From: Reticulitermes speratus
Taxonomy: Eukaryota > Arthropoda > Insecta > Blattodea > Rhinotermitidae
Assembly: GCA_021186555.1 (NCBI GenBank)
Contig: JAJKFL010000004.1
Span: 20,922,406-20,986,405, forward strand
Reading direction: 5' to 3'
DNA length: 64,000 nt
The notes under the pieces were generated by a model. That model ran no database searches and was not told where the DNA came from. It saw only the letters and a list, made by a program, of their open reading frames with translations. Shown here piece after piece: positions 22,200-34,440 of the stretch; the stretch's first letter is position 1, and every line of letters begins with the position of its first letter. Made by a program: the position numbers and the translations under genes.

Positions 22200-25100
22200 T
22201 AACATGTTTTCCAGTTTACCTTCAGTTCATACCTTTAAGGTATAGAGACCTTCGGTGTTTGAAGTAGAGGTAATAACTTACTATATTCACAACAACTGCT
22301 GGGGCATGGCAATGTAAGCAATTGTATCAGCAGTGAAGTATGACTGCTGTTTACAGGGGGAGTTCAATGTATCACAAAGTATTACCACTAAACGTACGTA
22401 CATATACAATGTTAACTGCATAATACATTCAGAATTGCATAGATATTTGTCAAAAACAGCACCTATCAAGTGTGAGGGACGCTCAGAAAATAAGTTTACA
22501 TGGAGGATAAATTCATAACTCAAGAACCCACAATGAGTGTGGTTATATCAGGAATTCATCACCAAGCTATTATCATCTGTTTCCAGTGCTGAAACAAACT
22601 CTTTTAATCTACAGATGTAACAGATGACTGCAAGGTAGAAACAGCTGTGAAATGGCAGACGGTAACAGAAGACACAGACTTCTATTAAGAAACAACAACA
22701 GTGCTTGACACACAATGCAAGGCCTCAACTGTGGCAGAGGACAATGCGGAAAAGTGGTGGGATAGGAATACAATTAAATCTGAATTGTTCCTATGAGAAC
22801 TGAAAATAAAGATATCACATACCATGTGCATGGTAAACGTATACTGTGACCAAGAATTACTAATTTCACACTTCAATTCCTTACTGATTGACAGTTTTTA
22901 TTTTTAAGCAATGTTACAGAATGCTTACAAACAGTTAATTTTCACAAATTAAGCAATATGTTATTCAACCACCAACTATATACATATATATAAATTTCTA
23001 CAGACCCAAGTAAATGGAAGCCTAAGAGATAATACATCATCAATGAACAAAAAAGACTTTACACGTGGTGTGGAACTATGTTACATTTACACAGTGAAAC
23101 AACAAAGGCACAGTTTTAGCAGATATATTTCCATGTGCTTTCCACAACAATGTCAAGCCAATTTCTTTAAACATCATGTGTATAACTTGTAGACAGTTCA
23201 CCAATTCACACATGTGAACCTATCTTAAACATGTTATACTTTACTCCTTTCAGTAAATGTAGGTCATATAAATAAACATGTAACTGGAGTACTTTTTAGT
23301 TTTGGATAGGAATTTGTGCTCCTAATTAATTTTTACCTGAACAAATAGAAATCAAACACTGGCAAGCTTGAAAGATACAGCTGTTACCAGTATAAAGTCT
23401 GAAATGAATATACATTATTTTATCCTTGAATAACATACTTTTATTTGGTTTGCCTGCTCCCACAATGTAAGTACACAAAATTTAGAACTGGATATTTTGG
23501 GTCCGTATATTTGATACTGTCACACTAGTTTTGGTAGTACATCGCGTAACATTTCCCCGATTTCAGTAACCTGTATGGTTTCAGTTTATTCCAGAGCTTA
23601 CTTGCATACATACACTGTTATCTTTACAGGGTGAAGTTCAATACTGACAAGTTAATTTTATCAGAACTGCAAAATTACATCTTGTGAATTACACAGAAAT
23701 AAGTGACTGATCCAGTTACTACACATATACCTCTCTGGTGTTGGTTACCATGTGTAACAACACAAATTTCTAACTTATTTCATATACACTACCACAGTAC
23801 ATGCTGACTGAACAATCCATGTATATTTCCCATCATGATCCATGCATAGTTTGATTACCTTCAAGCGAATTCACGTTACATACTAGACAAACTGCACAGG
23901 TTCATAATTTATATTGTATTACTAATACGAAAATTATATAACTGTTATAGCAAATGTCAAAATACAAAGTTACATACACGATACATCTAAAAATATATCC
24001 CCCTGTACACAGTGCAAATGTTAAAAACTTAGGCTCACATCTTAAACCTCCTGTAATTGGCTGTTTTATCTCAATCATTTATTATTTACTTTTATCAACA
24101 TATTTTAGATATAATGTTAATGCCATTAATAAAATACAAAGATACAATTCTCTGCAGTTTACTTAACTGTGCAACATTCAAATTCCCTTAAAAACAATCA
24201 AGCTATGATCAAAACAGGTCAGAAAATATGATATGAATTGATTGTCCAATAGAAGACATCCACCTTGCCTGGCAAACCTGTGGCTAACATTTACTGAACT
24301 TATGAAAGTAAAATCTTGCTAATAGCCAAAAGAAAAATAAATAAATTTACTTCCATTATCCTCAGTTTCTGTCATATTTCTGAAATTATCTTCAAACACA
24401 TTTAGTCCAGAAACAGAACACTGAATAGATCCAGAACATACACAAGAACAAAGCCATCCTAATAACTTATTCCTGAATAATGCCAATATGATAAACAGCT
24501 ATATAAACACCCACATTTTTATCTTTAATATTAACTGTAAAACAAATTGCAGTATTTAAATTTTAATACTCATAAATATTCATCTTACCGCATGGAATTA
24601 GGAACACTCAAGAAAAAATATTTTTTGCAATACACGTATGCCCTTTTACAAGCGGTTCCCTTAATTTCTGCCCTGAAATATGATCTGCATCCAACATAAA
24701 TTATTACATTGTTTGTAGAGTTTTATGCTCAATTATACTTATTGAGCTGATACGGTATGACTACTTCCATATCACTCTTATGTGAAGTTTATTATAAGCC
24801 ACACAGAACACACCCACATATACAAATTTATACAGATTCATGTTCTATATTACATTACAATCTTTGTCAGTGATAACTTGTGTTTGCCCATTATAACAAA
24901 TTGCACTCTATGCATTGTCAATGCCACACATTAATCCTAATGTAACATACAGAAAAATAATTGTGATGCAAGTATACTGTAGTTCAAGAGAATAAAAATA
25001 TATGTTCTGATAATTGGATAAAACAGTGTGATTCAAGTCAAAGACCACAACTACAAGTTTCTGAATACCATTCCAGACTAGCAAACTCATATTTTATAAG

Positions 25101-25360
25101 AAGGTAGAACAAACCATCTAAGTAGAAACATCAATGGATGATAATTAAGTGAAATCTGAAATATAGTTAAATATAATTCAGTTAAACTCTGTATTGATGA
25201 ATCATGTACAACTGCAACCTGTTTGTGGCACTGCTGTAGCAGTGTACGAGTAGATGGCACAGCTGCATGTCTGGCTTGGTAAACATACTGGCAGACATTT
25301 GTGCAGAAGAGTACAGTCAACTAGGTGAGTAGCTAGTACAGATGACATTACAGCACAGCT
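22200..25360. other. Unassigned intergenic stretch
   Basis: A/T-rich, no exon-like or transposon-like block found in either strand. Confidence 0.6.
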
Positions 25361-25364
25361 TAAA

Positions 25365-25850
25365 GATGGCATTCCAAGTGATGCATTCAGCCATGAAGGA
25401 CCAGACGGGCAACTAGGGACCCCTGCATCTGGACTTTCAAATCACATAACGACACAATAAGGCTGCCAAACGCTTCAAAAGCTGCATACCAAGGTCAAGA
25501 ACAGATGTCAGAGTAAATGCAATGATAGCATCATCCTACATGACATTGTCCATCCTCATGTGGCCTACATAGTTCAAGACCACCTGAATGCTGTGCAATG
25601 GGAGGTGCTCAAATGTCCTGCATACAGTTCAGACTTACATTCTGTAATTTTCATCTCTTTGGACTGTTAAAGAAAGCCCCCAAAGGCCATGCACTCACGT
25701 TGGATGATCTGCAGGAGGCTGTGGTGCAGTGGTTTAGGCAGCAGCTCAAAACATTCTTTGCAAATGGGATATGCCAACTTGTGCAACAATAAGACTCTTG
25801 TCTGAATGGCTGTGGGTATTTTTTATAACTGTAGTAATACCTTCACAGGT
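25365..25850 (+). mobile_element. mariner transposase C-terminal relic
   Basis: The plus strand carries ILHDIVHPHVAYIVQDHLNA, then EVLKCPAYSSDL, then NFHLFGLLKKAPKGHALTLD and VVQWFRQQLKTFFANGICQL, equivalent to the HDNARPH and YSPDL boxes and the end of a mariner transposase. Frameshift and stops between blocks; ends not found. Confidence 0.7.
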
Positions 25851-26029
25851 TTCTGTGGTATATGCCTCATATTTCTGTGATGTATGAAAAATTATTATCC
25901 TTATTTAATCAAACAACCTCCTGCAGGACACATGGCTCTGCTGCACTAAGACATTTCTATACATCTGCATTATTAAATGTTTATGCACAGAGCATGTATG
26001 GGAAAGATGAGAAATTCATTATAATTTTG

Positions 26030-26150
26030 AACAGAAAACCTTAAGGGAAGGGACCAATTGGGAATTACAGACAATTGGAGAATATTATTAAAATGGACCT
26101 GAAAGAAGTAGAATGATCCTCAAGAATGGCTCTGCTCTCACTGTTCACTT
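26030..26150 (+). mobile_element. Decayed RTE 3' relic
   Basis: A short stretch equivalent to the [19 protein letters not shown] segment of the RTE ORF: it reads NIIKMDLKEVE, followed by a truncated 3' UTR with the CAAGAATGGCTCTGCTC-like box. Confidence 0.55.
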
Positions 26151-26664
26151 CAATAATTTCTTTGGTCATGTTTTAGAGTTTCACACCAAGTGAAAGGCAG
26201 CGTGAAAACTGTATTTACAAATACATATATTTTTTCAGTTTATTCTCCCTGGCTCTCAGACCTACAAACCATCTGTTATAACTTTCTTGATGGACATTTT
26301 TATTGGCATAAAATCATTACCATTGAATGTAATTAACATAATGATCAGCAATGTGCATAAAGCACCATATCCTCACCATATACAGGATTATATCTGACAG
26401 CAAGCAAACAACGAGTGTAAGCATCATGTTTTAATACCAGTGTTGACTACAGCCAGAAAATTACAAATATTTTATTCAGAAACAAACTTTCTGGATGACT
26501 AAAGTTAGAAGTGTATAATGAAATTAAAATTCAATAAATATCACTCAACACCAGACATGGAACATTTATAATCATGGTTACAATTAAATGGTTTCAAATT
26601 TCAAAATCTTCCTAAAATAACCACGAAAACATGTGAAGTGTCTAGTATGACAAATATTAGAAAG

Positions 26665-26935
26665 AGCCTGGACAGCCTGGTCGGTACAAAGACTAGGTTA
26701 TGGGTTGGATGACTGGGACAGAGGCAAGAGATTTTTGTCCTCTCCAAAGCATCCAGACTGGCTCTGGGGCCAATCCAACCTCTACTGAATGGGTACTGGG
26801 GGCTTTCCCTGGCAATATAGCAGCCATAGCATGAAGCTGACCACCCACCGAAAACTAGTAACAACGTTAAGAATGCATGATTCTATACATCCACTCCCCC
26901 ATATGCCTTCATGGCATGAACAGGGACTACATACA
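26665..26935 (+). mobile_element. SINE family A, diverged
   Basis: Body blocks catccagactggctctgggg, gaatgggtactgggggcttt, gaccacccaccg and atatgccttcatggcat follow the order of the intact copies. Confidence 0.65.
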
Positions 26936-26939
26936 AAGG

Positions 26940-28595
26940 TTGCATGATGAAGCTATCAACACTCATAGCAGTGGCACTCTAACATGTTACTGTAATGTTC
27001 ACCATTAACTGACATTTAAAGGGCACAGCACCATGTCTTTCAACAGCATTTGGTTTTCACCTGTTGTTGAAAGTCTTTAACTACATACTGACATTGCCAT
27101 TGCAAAATTTGAAGTGGAGAACATTAAGACTACAATACAATAAAAGGTCTGAATAAGGATATTAGGCCTATACACGTGAAATATATTATTTTGTCACATG
27201 ACTGTCTCAGACAAATTTTTGAGATATCTGCAAATGCACTCTCTCACTGACAGGACTATAAACAAATGGAATGACTGTCTCTACAATATCAGGACTTCTT
27301 CAACCTCATTCCTTTAAAGACCTACAAAAATATATATAATATATATATATATAAATACACATATACATACTGTAACATATCTTAATATACACACATATCA
27401 TAACATGCCAGTGTGTAATTTAACAGTACATTTAGTTACCATAGTAATATACAGACTAAACATTACAGGAAACAGATCACATGGTGCACTGAATATTAGA
27501 ACATCCCACCTACTGAAATACATTGCAGTGCAATCTAGACAAACATAAACATAGATTATATACCGACATAGTTCATGCCAAAGAGGTGCACAGAGCAATG
27601 AGGATAGTTTTTAAGAAGAAACAAACAAAATGTCACAACTTTTATCAAGCTGTAACTAACAAAAGAAAAGTATAATTACGGCAACTCCTCATTTAATGGT
27701 GTGGTTATGATCCAGCAAACTGCAACCCAAAGCGAAACACTGTAGAATGGAACACATTTTCCCACACGAATTGATTAAAATACCCATGAACATAATGTTA
27801 GTCTCAGTCTGGGCAAGGTTCGTTAAAACTTTGGTTACTAGGGTTTGTCATATGCAAGCGAAACAATATCTATGGGGCAATGTTAATGAGAACTGCCAGT
27901 ACTTTTATTACGCTTACAGAAGTATGAAAATAGATATTATATACATATCATGAAAAAACTTAAGTAAAAAAGAATTATACATACATATATATCCATTTTC
28001 AATACCTTATGAAATACATAAAATATTATGTGGGGCAACAGGAACCAAAGGATCAGTCACAGGATTTTGGAGTTCCACAACTAAATTCAAATTCTGCTAT
28101 CAGTATAATGGTAATCAACAACCACATTTTCTGAATCCAGAATATTCATGTAAGCCAACAGAGACATGGTGTAGTGAGGCAGGTACACATAAGATGAGTA
28201 AGCAACCAGAGCAACAATCACAACAATGATGCTATCTGTTCAATAGTTAAGGAACATAACTTCTGGCAGCTTCTTTGGACTGTGTCAAATAATGTCAAAG
28301 GCCACATTCAGCTGACAAAATGATTTTAAGTGATCCCAATACTTCTTGGAGAACAAATTTTCACCATATCTGATTGGATTTCAAATGTACTGAAAACAAG
28401 GTATCACCAAGAAATTAAGTTTGTAAAATCAATGTCATATTTCTGTCATAATATTACATATCACCACCATCATCACCATAATAAACTACACAGGATTAGG
28501 ATTAAGCACATGCTCCTGAACTCTACATGGAAGTGGTCTTGTAATGAAGTTCTGGGGCTAATACCATAAGAACAGATACATGTAAAATAAGAAGA
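26940..28595. other. Unassigned stretch
   Basis: Only an AT-repeat at 27330-27360 and a CAC/CAT run near 28460; no supported gene. Confidence 0.6.
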
Positions 28596-28599
28596 AAAT

Positions 28600-29240
28600 C
28601 ATTTTATTTCCCCTCAAATTAATCTCTCTTTAATGCAAAACACTTTTTACATTTTTCTAAAACTTGTGCAAACCTGTCACTGAAGGCATCCAAAGAAGAC
28701 GCATTTAATTCAGTAGTGAAATTCTTCCCGGATGTCCTCAACAACCTGAAACCTTCTCCTCTGAGGGCATTTTCCACTTTAGGGAACAGAAAAAATTCAT
28801 CTGGTGTGAGGTCAGGTGAATAAGGTGGACGGCTGATCTCCACCACGTCGCAATTTCCAAGGAAGCACTTCACTATCACAGCAGAATGAGCTCATACATG
28901 AGACTGTGTGGAACAAACTTCCCACAGATCTTCCTCTTTACCAAATCTTCATCAGTAATCTGACAAATCACCTCCCAGTTAATATGCAACTTTAGGGTTA
29001 TTTGATGGTCTCTGGCCACCAGTTTATGAAACTCTTAAAACTGCTTCTGAATTTTGAGCAGTTGATGACTGCCCAATCCTTGATCACATTCAAGGTCCTC
29101 ATATCCCTCTCTGAACCTTTTAAGCCATTCAAAGACATGCATACAAAATAAATCTTCATTTCCACAAACAGTTTTAAGCATTTTATGTTTCTCTCAATAT
29201 TCACTCATGCTGCTCCATGACAACCCACAAAAACACAACT
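28600..29240 (-). mobile_element. mariner transposase relic
   Basis: On the minus strand the N-terminal part reads HVFEWLKRFREGYEDLECDQ near 29130. The C-terminal part (28879-28619) reads EISRPPYSPDLTPDEFFLFP, then VENALRGEGFRLL and FAQVLEKCKKCF, with the YSPDL box and its catalytic Asp. The middle is out of frame. It differs from the relics at 7.0 and 25.4 kb. Confidence 0.75.
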
Positions 29241-29244
29241 TATG

Positions 29245-31180
29245 TGCTAGGTTGCTACAGATTAACTGACCTAGAATTTCCCTCTCACTAACCCCTTGAG
29301 GTCATAAAATGAACAGAAACCACTGCAACTTGTTCAGGCACTAAATCATACTTTGTGACAGCTTCATCCTCAAAACGTTTTTTTGATTAAAGACGTATCA
29401 CAGACATCACGATTCCATTTATTAACATGCCAGTGCTTGCTGTGCTAATCTATCTACCTTCATTTCACATATGTTGTTGCCAGTTCTTTTGGTACACTTC
29501 AATTTTGCCAATAATAAATATACTTTCTCTGCTATCCATATTTTGTTGATAATGCAGCCTTATTATATCCAATAAAGTCCACAAAACTATTAAATGTAGC
29601 AAATCCTGGGAACATAATATATTTATTTTTATGAACATTACATTTTAAAATAAACATTTTAGCTCTTTACATTCTTTCTGTGATGTTCTGTTTAAAAGAT
29701 TAAGAGTGAGAAATACACTAATTCAAGAAATGAAGTAAAATTAGACACAACAGTTCCACTGGGATTCAAAAGAAACTGAGTTTCAGAAGTGCTTCCAGAA
29801 TTGGAACATTAGAATTTGTATGCACATGCTGAAGGACTCTAGTCCCTGTAAGTACAGGTAGCCTATCTTACTTTTCACATCTTCTTTTTGATCAAACCTC
29901 ATATACTTACAACCTATTGCCAATACAATAACCACAGATAACACAGAATATTTAAAGTAATCGGTAGATAACGAAATTGATTAATGTGATCGGTCATAAA
30001 TTCCCTGTACCTCACATCATGAAATCCTTTCATGTTTCACAGCTTATTCTTAATAAGAAACACTGGTTTAGACATCGGCCTGGGTAGAATCAACCTACTA
30101 GTTTCACGGGGAAAATTTGTGTCTGTAACAAATAAGCAGTCCTAGGAAAGGCCTAAACAATGACATCATTCTTATTTTTAGTTTTTAGAATGGCAAAAGA
30201 GGCAAACCAGTTTCAACAATCATACATCATTGTACTTTTCTATAGCAAACAGAGGTGTTCTTAAGAGAATCCATGGGAATTGTCATTCTCTGGTATATCA
30301 ACATCTAGCTTAACACAGTCACACATGCATAACTCCAAAACACTTTATGAGACTGAATATACAAAACATATTTTATTAATAATTTTTTACACATTTTTAG
30401 AGTCTCTTTCATATCTCTTCCTCTTCTTTGTCCAACTTAAGATTTTGGCTGCAAGCCAATTCCAGTGTTTGTAAGTTTTAAAATTTGTCTCTCCATCTAC
30501 TTTCCAGACTTCACACACCTCTCTGTCTTTTACAATTATATAGAGTTTTAATTATCTGATACTGCATAAGCCTAGCATAAGCAGTGAACTAGCCTAAGCT
30601 GGCCTGCTTTTACAAGCATATTTGCAGCACCCTAATTTGAAAGCCCCATACAAGTATCGTGGTCTTACTATTTTGCGTCCTATTTACGTGTAGTTTCCAA
30701 TTTGATGTATGGAGTTATAAATGTGTAGAGCTTCAGACAAAGAGGTATGAGAAAGGACAAGTGTTCTAAACAGTGCCTTTTATCACTGCCCTCTGTATTT
30801 ATGTGTTGAATAATTTATGCAGATCATCATGCCAGCGTTGTTCACCGTAATTTCAAGTGTACAGAATGACTGACGTTTCTCATGGTTCTTGGCTCAATAA
30901 GCATTACACCAATTCACAACGTAAGTGCTATCACTACTGCTCTCATGAAACTAAGTAACATTACAAAAACACAACTTAATTCACTGGCACCACCTGACAC
31001 AGTGCAGTAATTTATGGTGCAATTAATAATGGTAACATAATGCTTACAAATATTTCTTTCTTTTCTGATTTGTTGCTACTTATGATTTACAAATTTATGA
31101 ACCATCAAATGATTATAAGTAATTTATCTCAAACCACTTTATGGCAGATCAGGTAGTACTTCCCAAGCAAATGGTTAGGC
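29245..31180. other. Unassigned stretch
   Basis: No coding or repeat block recognised. Confidence 0.6.
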
Positions 31181-31207
31181 CGATTGAATAACAGAAACAA
31201 TGATACT

Positions 31208-31222
31208 GTGGTGGTGGTGGTG

Positions 31223-31258
<36 letters not shown>

Positions 31259-31274
31259 GTTGTTGTTGTTGTTG
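31208..31274. repeat. Compound microsatellite GTG-GTA-GTT
   Basis: GTG units, then GTA units, then GTT units; all code Val in one frame, which produces a spurious poly-Val ORF. Confidence 0.95.
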
Positions 31275-31898
31275 CAACAGTCTCAAAAAGGACGCTATAT
31301 AAAACTCATCTCAATAAAATCTTACACAAACAGTTTTTCCTGTCTGTCACGTACACGTACTACGACTATGAAACATAGCCTTCCTGCTGTGTACATAATA
31401 TACATGCTGTCTACGAATTAAATAAAACTTCAGCTTCCTCGCAACACAAATTCTAAACGAGTTGTTACCCACGATATTAAAATGACAACAATTACATACG
31501 TTCAGCACAGAAAAGGATACTCAATAATTTCTTCTCCCAAGGTTCAAACACATATAAGCAAGTTACAAGTTCATATTGGAGATACCAATATGACAACATT
31601 TTCCTTACTTTGTCCAGCATCTTAACCATACACACTACGTGTAACACGACGAACGAGAAAACATACACTAGCCCAATACTACCATGCAGTTTCTGTATGA
31701 TGTGTACTATACGACACAGGGCTACCAAACTAGTTTCTGTAATAGTGCAGTGCTACCAATCACATTTACAGAAATTACCTGGCAGGTAAATTACCACAAA
31801 TCCGTTTTTTGTTATTCATACCGTGCATCTTGTTACAATCATTACATCAACCAACTCATGCACTGAATAAAATACATTCCTAAGCTATTTCAAAAACC

Positions 31899-31930
31899 CC
31901 TACATGTTTCAGCTCAAGGTGCCATCTTGA
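31899..31930 (-). ncRNA. Hammerhead-like motif, copy e
   Basis: On the minus strand: TCAAGATGGCACCTTGAGCT, then GAAACATGTAGG. The left arm of the second palindrome. Confidence 0.4.
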
Positions 31931-31976
31931 CTAGTTTGGTGTGTTGGGTCTAAATTCCTTTGTATCGATCGCCCCA

Positions 31977-32010
31977 CTGAAGATGACACCTTGATGCTTA
32001 AACATGTTGG
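31977..32010 (+). ncRNA. Hammerhead-like motif, copy f
   Basis: CTGAAGATGACACCTTGATG, then CTTAAACATGTTGG. Right arm of the second palindrome. Confidence 0.4.
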
Positions 32011-32079
32011 GGTTTTTATAATAGCTTACGAATGTATTTTACTCGGTGCACGAGTTGGTTGACGTAATGATTATGTTAG

Positions 32080-33435
32080 CACAAAACGATTCAGAATCGT
32101 GCACACCTCTTCCAAGTAACCAACCACCTGACGGCCTGTTAATGAGCCCGTGCGTTGTACCAGGCTCGCACCAACAATCTTTCACTGGGGGGGGGGGGGG
32201 GGGGATGACCCTGAGACTATATACAAAGTATGTTTGATTTTAAACCTTTTATAGAAATCATGCCATAAATATAACTGTGACATAACATTGTTTGCAACTG
32301 CATTTACGTACACATACGAGTAGATATAAATGCATGTTCCATGACTCGCTCACCTATGCCTAATTTAAATCACAAGGTGTAATCTTGGTTTTTTAAGTTC
32401 ATTTAAGACTTCGTAAGTTTTTTATTTAATTCTTCAAAATTCCAACGTACCTACATCAGATGATTTCAGTGGTTGATTTCTGCTGAATGGTAAATCAGGT
32501 AAAACGTTTGATATCATCGTGTCTACAAAATCTGTTTCTTTTAAATGTCGATTTGGGGAGGGGGCTCCAGCCCGGGCCCCCCCCCCCCCCTTGGCTGCGC
32601 GCTTGCGGTGTACTACTTTATGAGCACGGATAATTACCACACTGATAAATCATACAAATAAAGACAAAGGATTTAAAAACATACAGACCTTCCTTTGTTA
32701 ATGAATTAAGTGAAGCTTATAGGCTACATGCAACAAAGATATGAAGAGTGAGTAGCGATCCCCTTCTTCCCGATTTTCCTAGGACAGGCCAGGATATACG
32801 GGAAGAGCTCTGTTCCGGTGTCCAAAAATTTCGGTTCGGGATGCCAAATGTCCCTTCTTATTCCAAGTCAAAGTACGAAATTTTTAACAATGCGTACGAA
32901 CATTATAATTTGTCCATAGCGGGAAAAACATCACTAGGAATAAAGCAGCCATCAGTTAGACATTAACAGAAAGAAATAGGAGAGAGAGAGCGAAAGATGT
33001 GTAGATTAGTAATTATAGAGTCTGTACTCAGACTGCGAAAGATGAGGAACAGGTAGGTCACGAGTTTGGGTACGCTTCTCATTGTTATAATTATTTCATT
33101 TTTTGGATCTGTCATAATTCTGAGTTATCGCGTTGTAGTAACGTAAATAAATTACTCTGCTTCTCTATTGGGTACGGGTTAAAGATTCTGTCTTCCACCC
33201 ACACCACCTAAATATTACTAAGTGTCCCGGTTTTCGGTTTATAAAAATGGGATTCCTAAGCCTGCGGACCTTTCCTGCGCGTTTTTCAAACACTCCCCGC
33301 ACGCAGGAAAGCGATTTGCTTTAAGGAGTAGGTGAATAGCTATAGCACAAACTCGTGTTCATTTTTGGAGTAAGGATAACCAACACTTCTTTGAAGAATT
33401 AGAAAATAGCCACTTCAAGCAATGATATGTATCGC
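32080..33435. other. Unassigned stretch with G and C homopolymers
   Basis: G-run 32187-32204 and C-run 32577-32590. A 72-codon plus-strand open stretch at 32748 is unrecognised. A ttataaaaatgg sequence at 33239 is TATA-like. Confidence 0.5.
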
Positions 33436-33439
33436 AATT

Positions 33440-33830
33440 TCTTGCAAGCACTTCTTTGATACGTGTTTCTTCGAAGGCAGTAAATCAAGGACTTCTAACT
33501 CACCATATTAAGGAACTAGTTTGTGCCTCAGGAAGTTCAGGATTGCGTGGTCAGGTACGGTACCAGCCAGCCGAGGCTCTGGCTGATTATGAAATCACCG
33601 TGCGAGAATTCCTCAACGAAGAGGTCGGAGACAAGTGGATTGGCTGTGGATCGCAGTGTTTACCGGTGTCTCTTTAGTGGTCATCCCGAAGTCCGGACAT
33701 GTCATCCTGTGACAGTGCGTTATTATGATTCAGCAGACAGAAGGCTTGCCAGAAGCGAAGGCGAAAAATTCTTTGTGAAGAATTCTGAAATGCCTCGGAT
33801 CCAACATTGTCGCATATAACGTTTGCACTG
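33440..33830 (+). mobile_element. Tc1/mariner-superfamily transposase relic
   Basis: The plus strand reads ALADYEITVREFLNEEVGDK, then WIGCGSQCLPVSLVVIPKSG. This fits the block in which many insect DDE transposases have QQDGAPAHYxxxVREFL, WIGRGS and WPPRSPDLTPCDF; the catalytic motifs are eroded. It adjoins the start of the 45-bp repeat region. Moderate confidence because the match is from memory of the pattern. Confidence 0.45.
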
Positions 33831-33889
33831 CGCATACGCACAATTATTATCTAGTAAATGTAACTTCATGGTTTTCATAAGGCAGTAAG

Positions 33890-34440
33890 GGGACTTTTGC
33901 AACTTCCTGTACCTAATAATCCTCAATACACTAGGAGTAGCGTGACAGTTTTCACAGCCGATAAGGACCCAAATAAACAAGAAACAGTGAATGGATTTAC
34001 AGCATATGACGACCTAGAGAACCATGAATGGGACAACTATTTCACAGCCAATAAAACCTCAAAAAAACCCGAAACAGACAACGATTTGATAGACGACTAG
34101 TATCCGAACAAGCCCGAAAGAGGACATGAGTTTATAGCCTATAAGAAACCCAAGATACCCGAAACAGAGAATGTTTTCACAGTCTACGAAAATTCCAAGA
34201 AACTCGAAACCAAGGTTTCACAGCCGATAAGGACCTTAAGGTGACGAAAGTGCCAGTGGTTTCAAATCCTACTCGGACCCTAGCAAAGGCAAAAAGGACG
34301 AAGGTTTCTCAACCAGTGAGGACCCAAACAAATATGAAAGGGACCACAGATCCACAGTCGATAAGAACCCAAAGAAACTCGAAGGAAACAACGCCTTCGC
34401 GCTAATGAGGATTCCAAGAAACCCGAAAAGGCAATGATTT
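33890..34440 (+). pseudogene. Remnant of a 15-residue repeat protein
   Basis: Plus-strand repeats at 15-residue spacing: TVFTADKDPNKQETVN, then FTAYDDLENHEW, FTANKTSKKPETDND, a stop at 34098-34100, then YPNKPERGHEFIAYKKPKIP, ENVFTVYENSKKLET and, after shifts, SEDPNKYERDHRSTVDKNPK. The consensus is close to FTADEDPNKPETDN. Acidic and Lys/Pro-rich, no Cys. The protein family is not recognised; a signal peptide or start exon is not found nearby. Confidence 0.45.

Larger units (their letters stand above)
31837..32073. repeat. Second palindrome with paired motif copies
   Basis: Arms of about 95 bp (31837-31931 and 31976-32073) are imperfect reverse complements around a 44-bp spacer. Each has a copy of the CTGA/AAACATGT motif near its inner end. 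The outer ends read aatcattacatcaaccaactc on the left and its complement on the right. Confidence 0.75.

Noticed and set aside
31184..31378. ORF with a poly-Val run
   Set aside because: Pure product of the GTG/GTA/GTT microsatellite.
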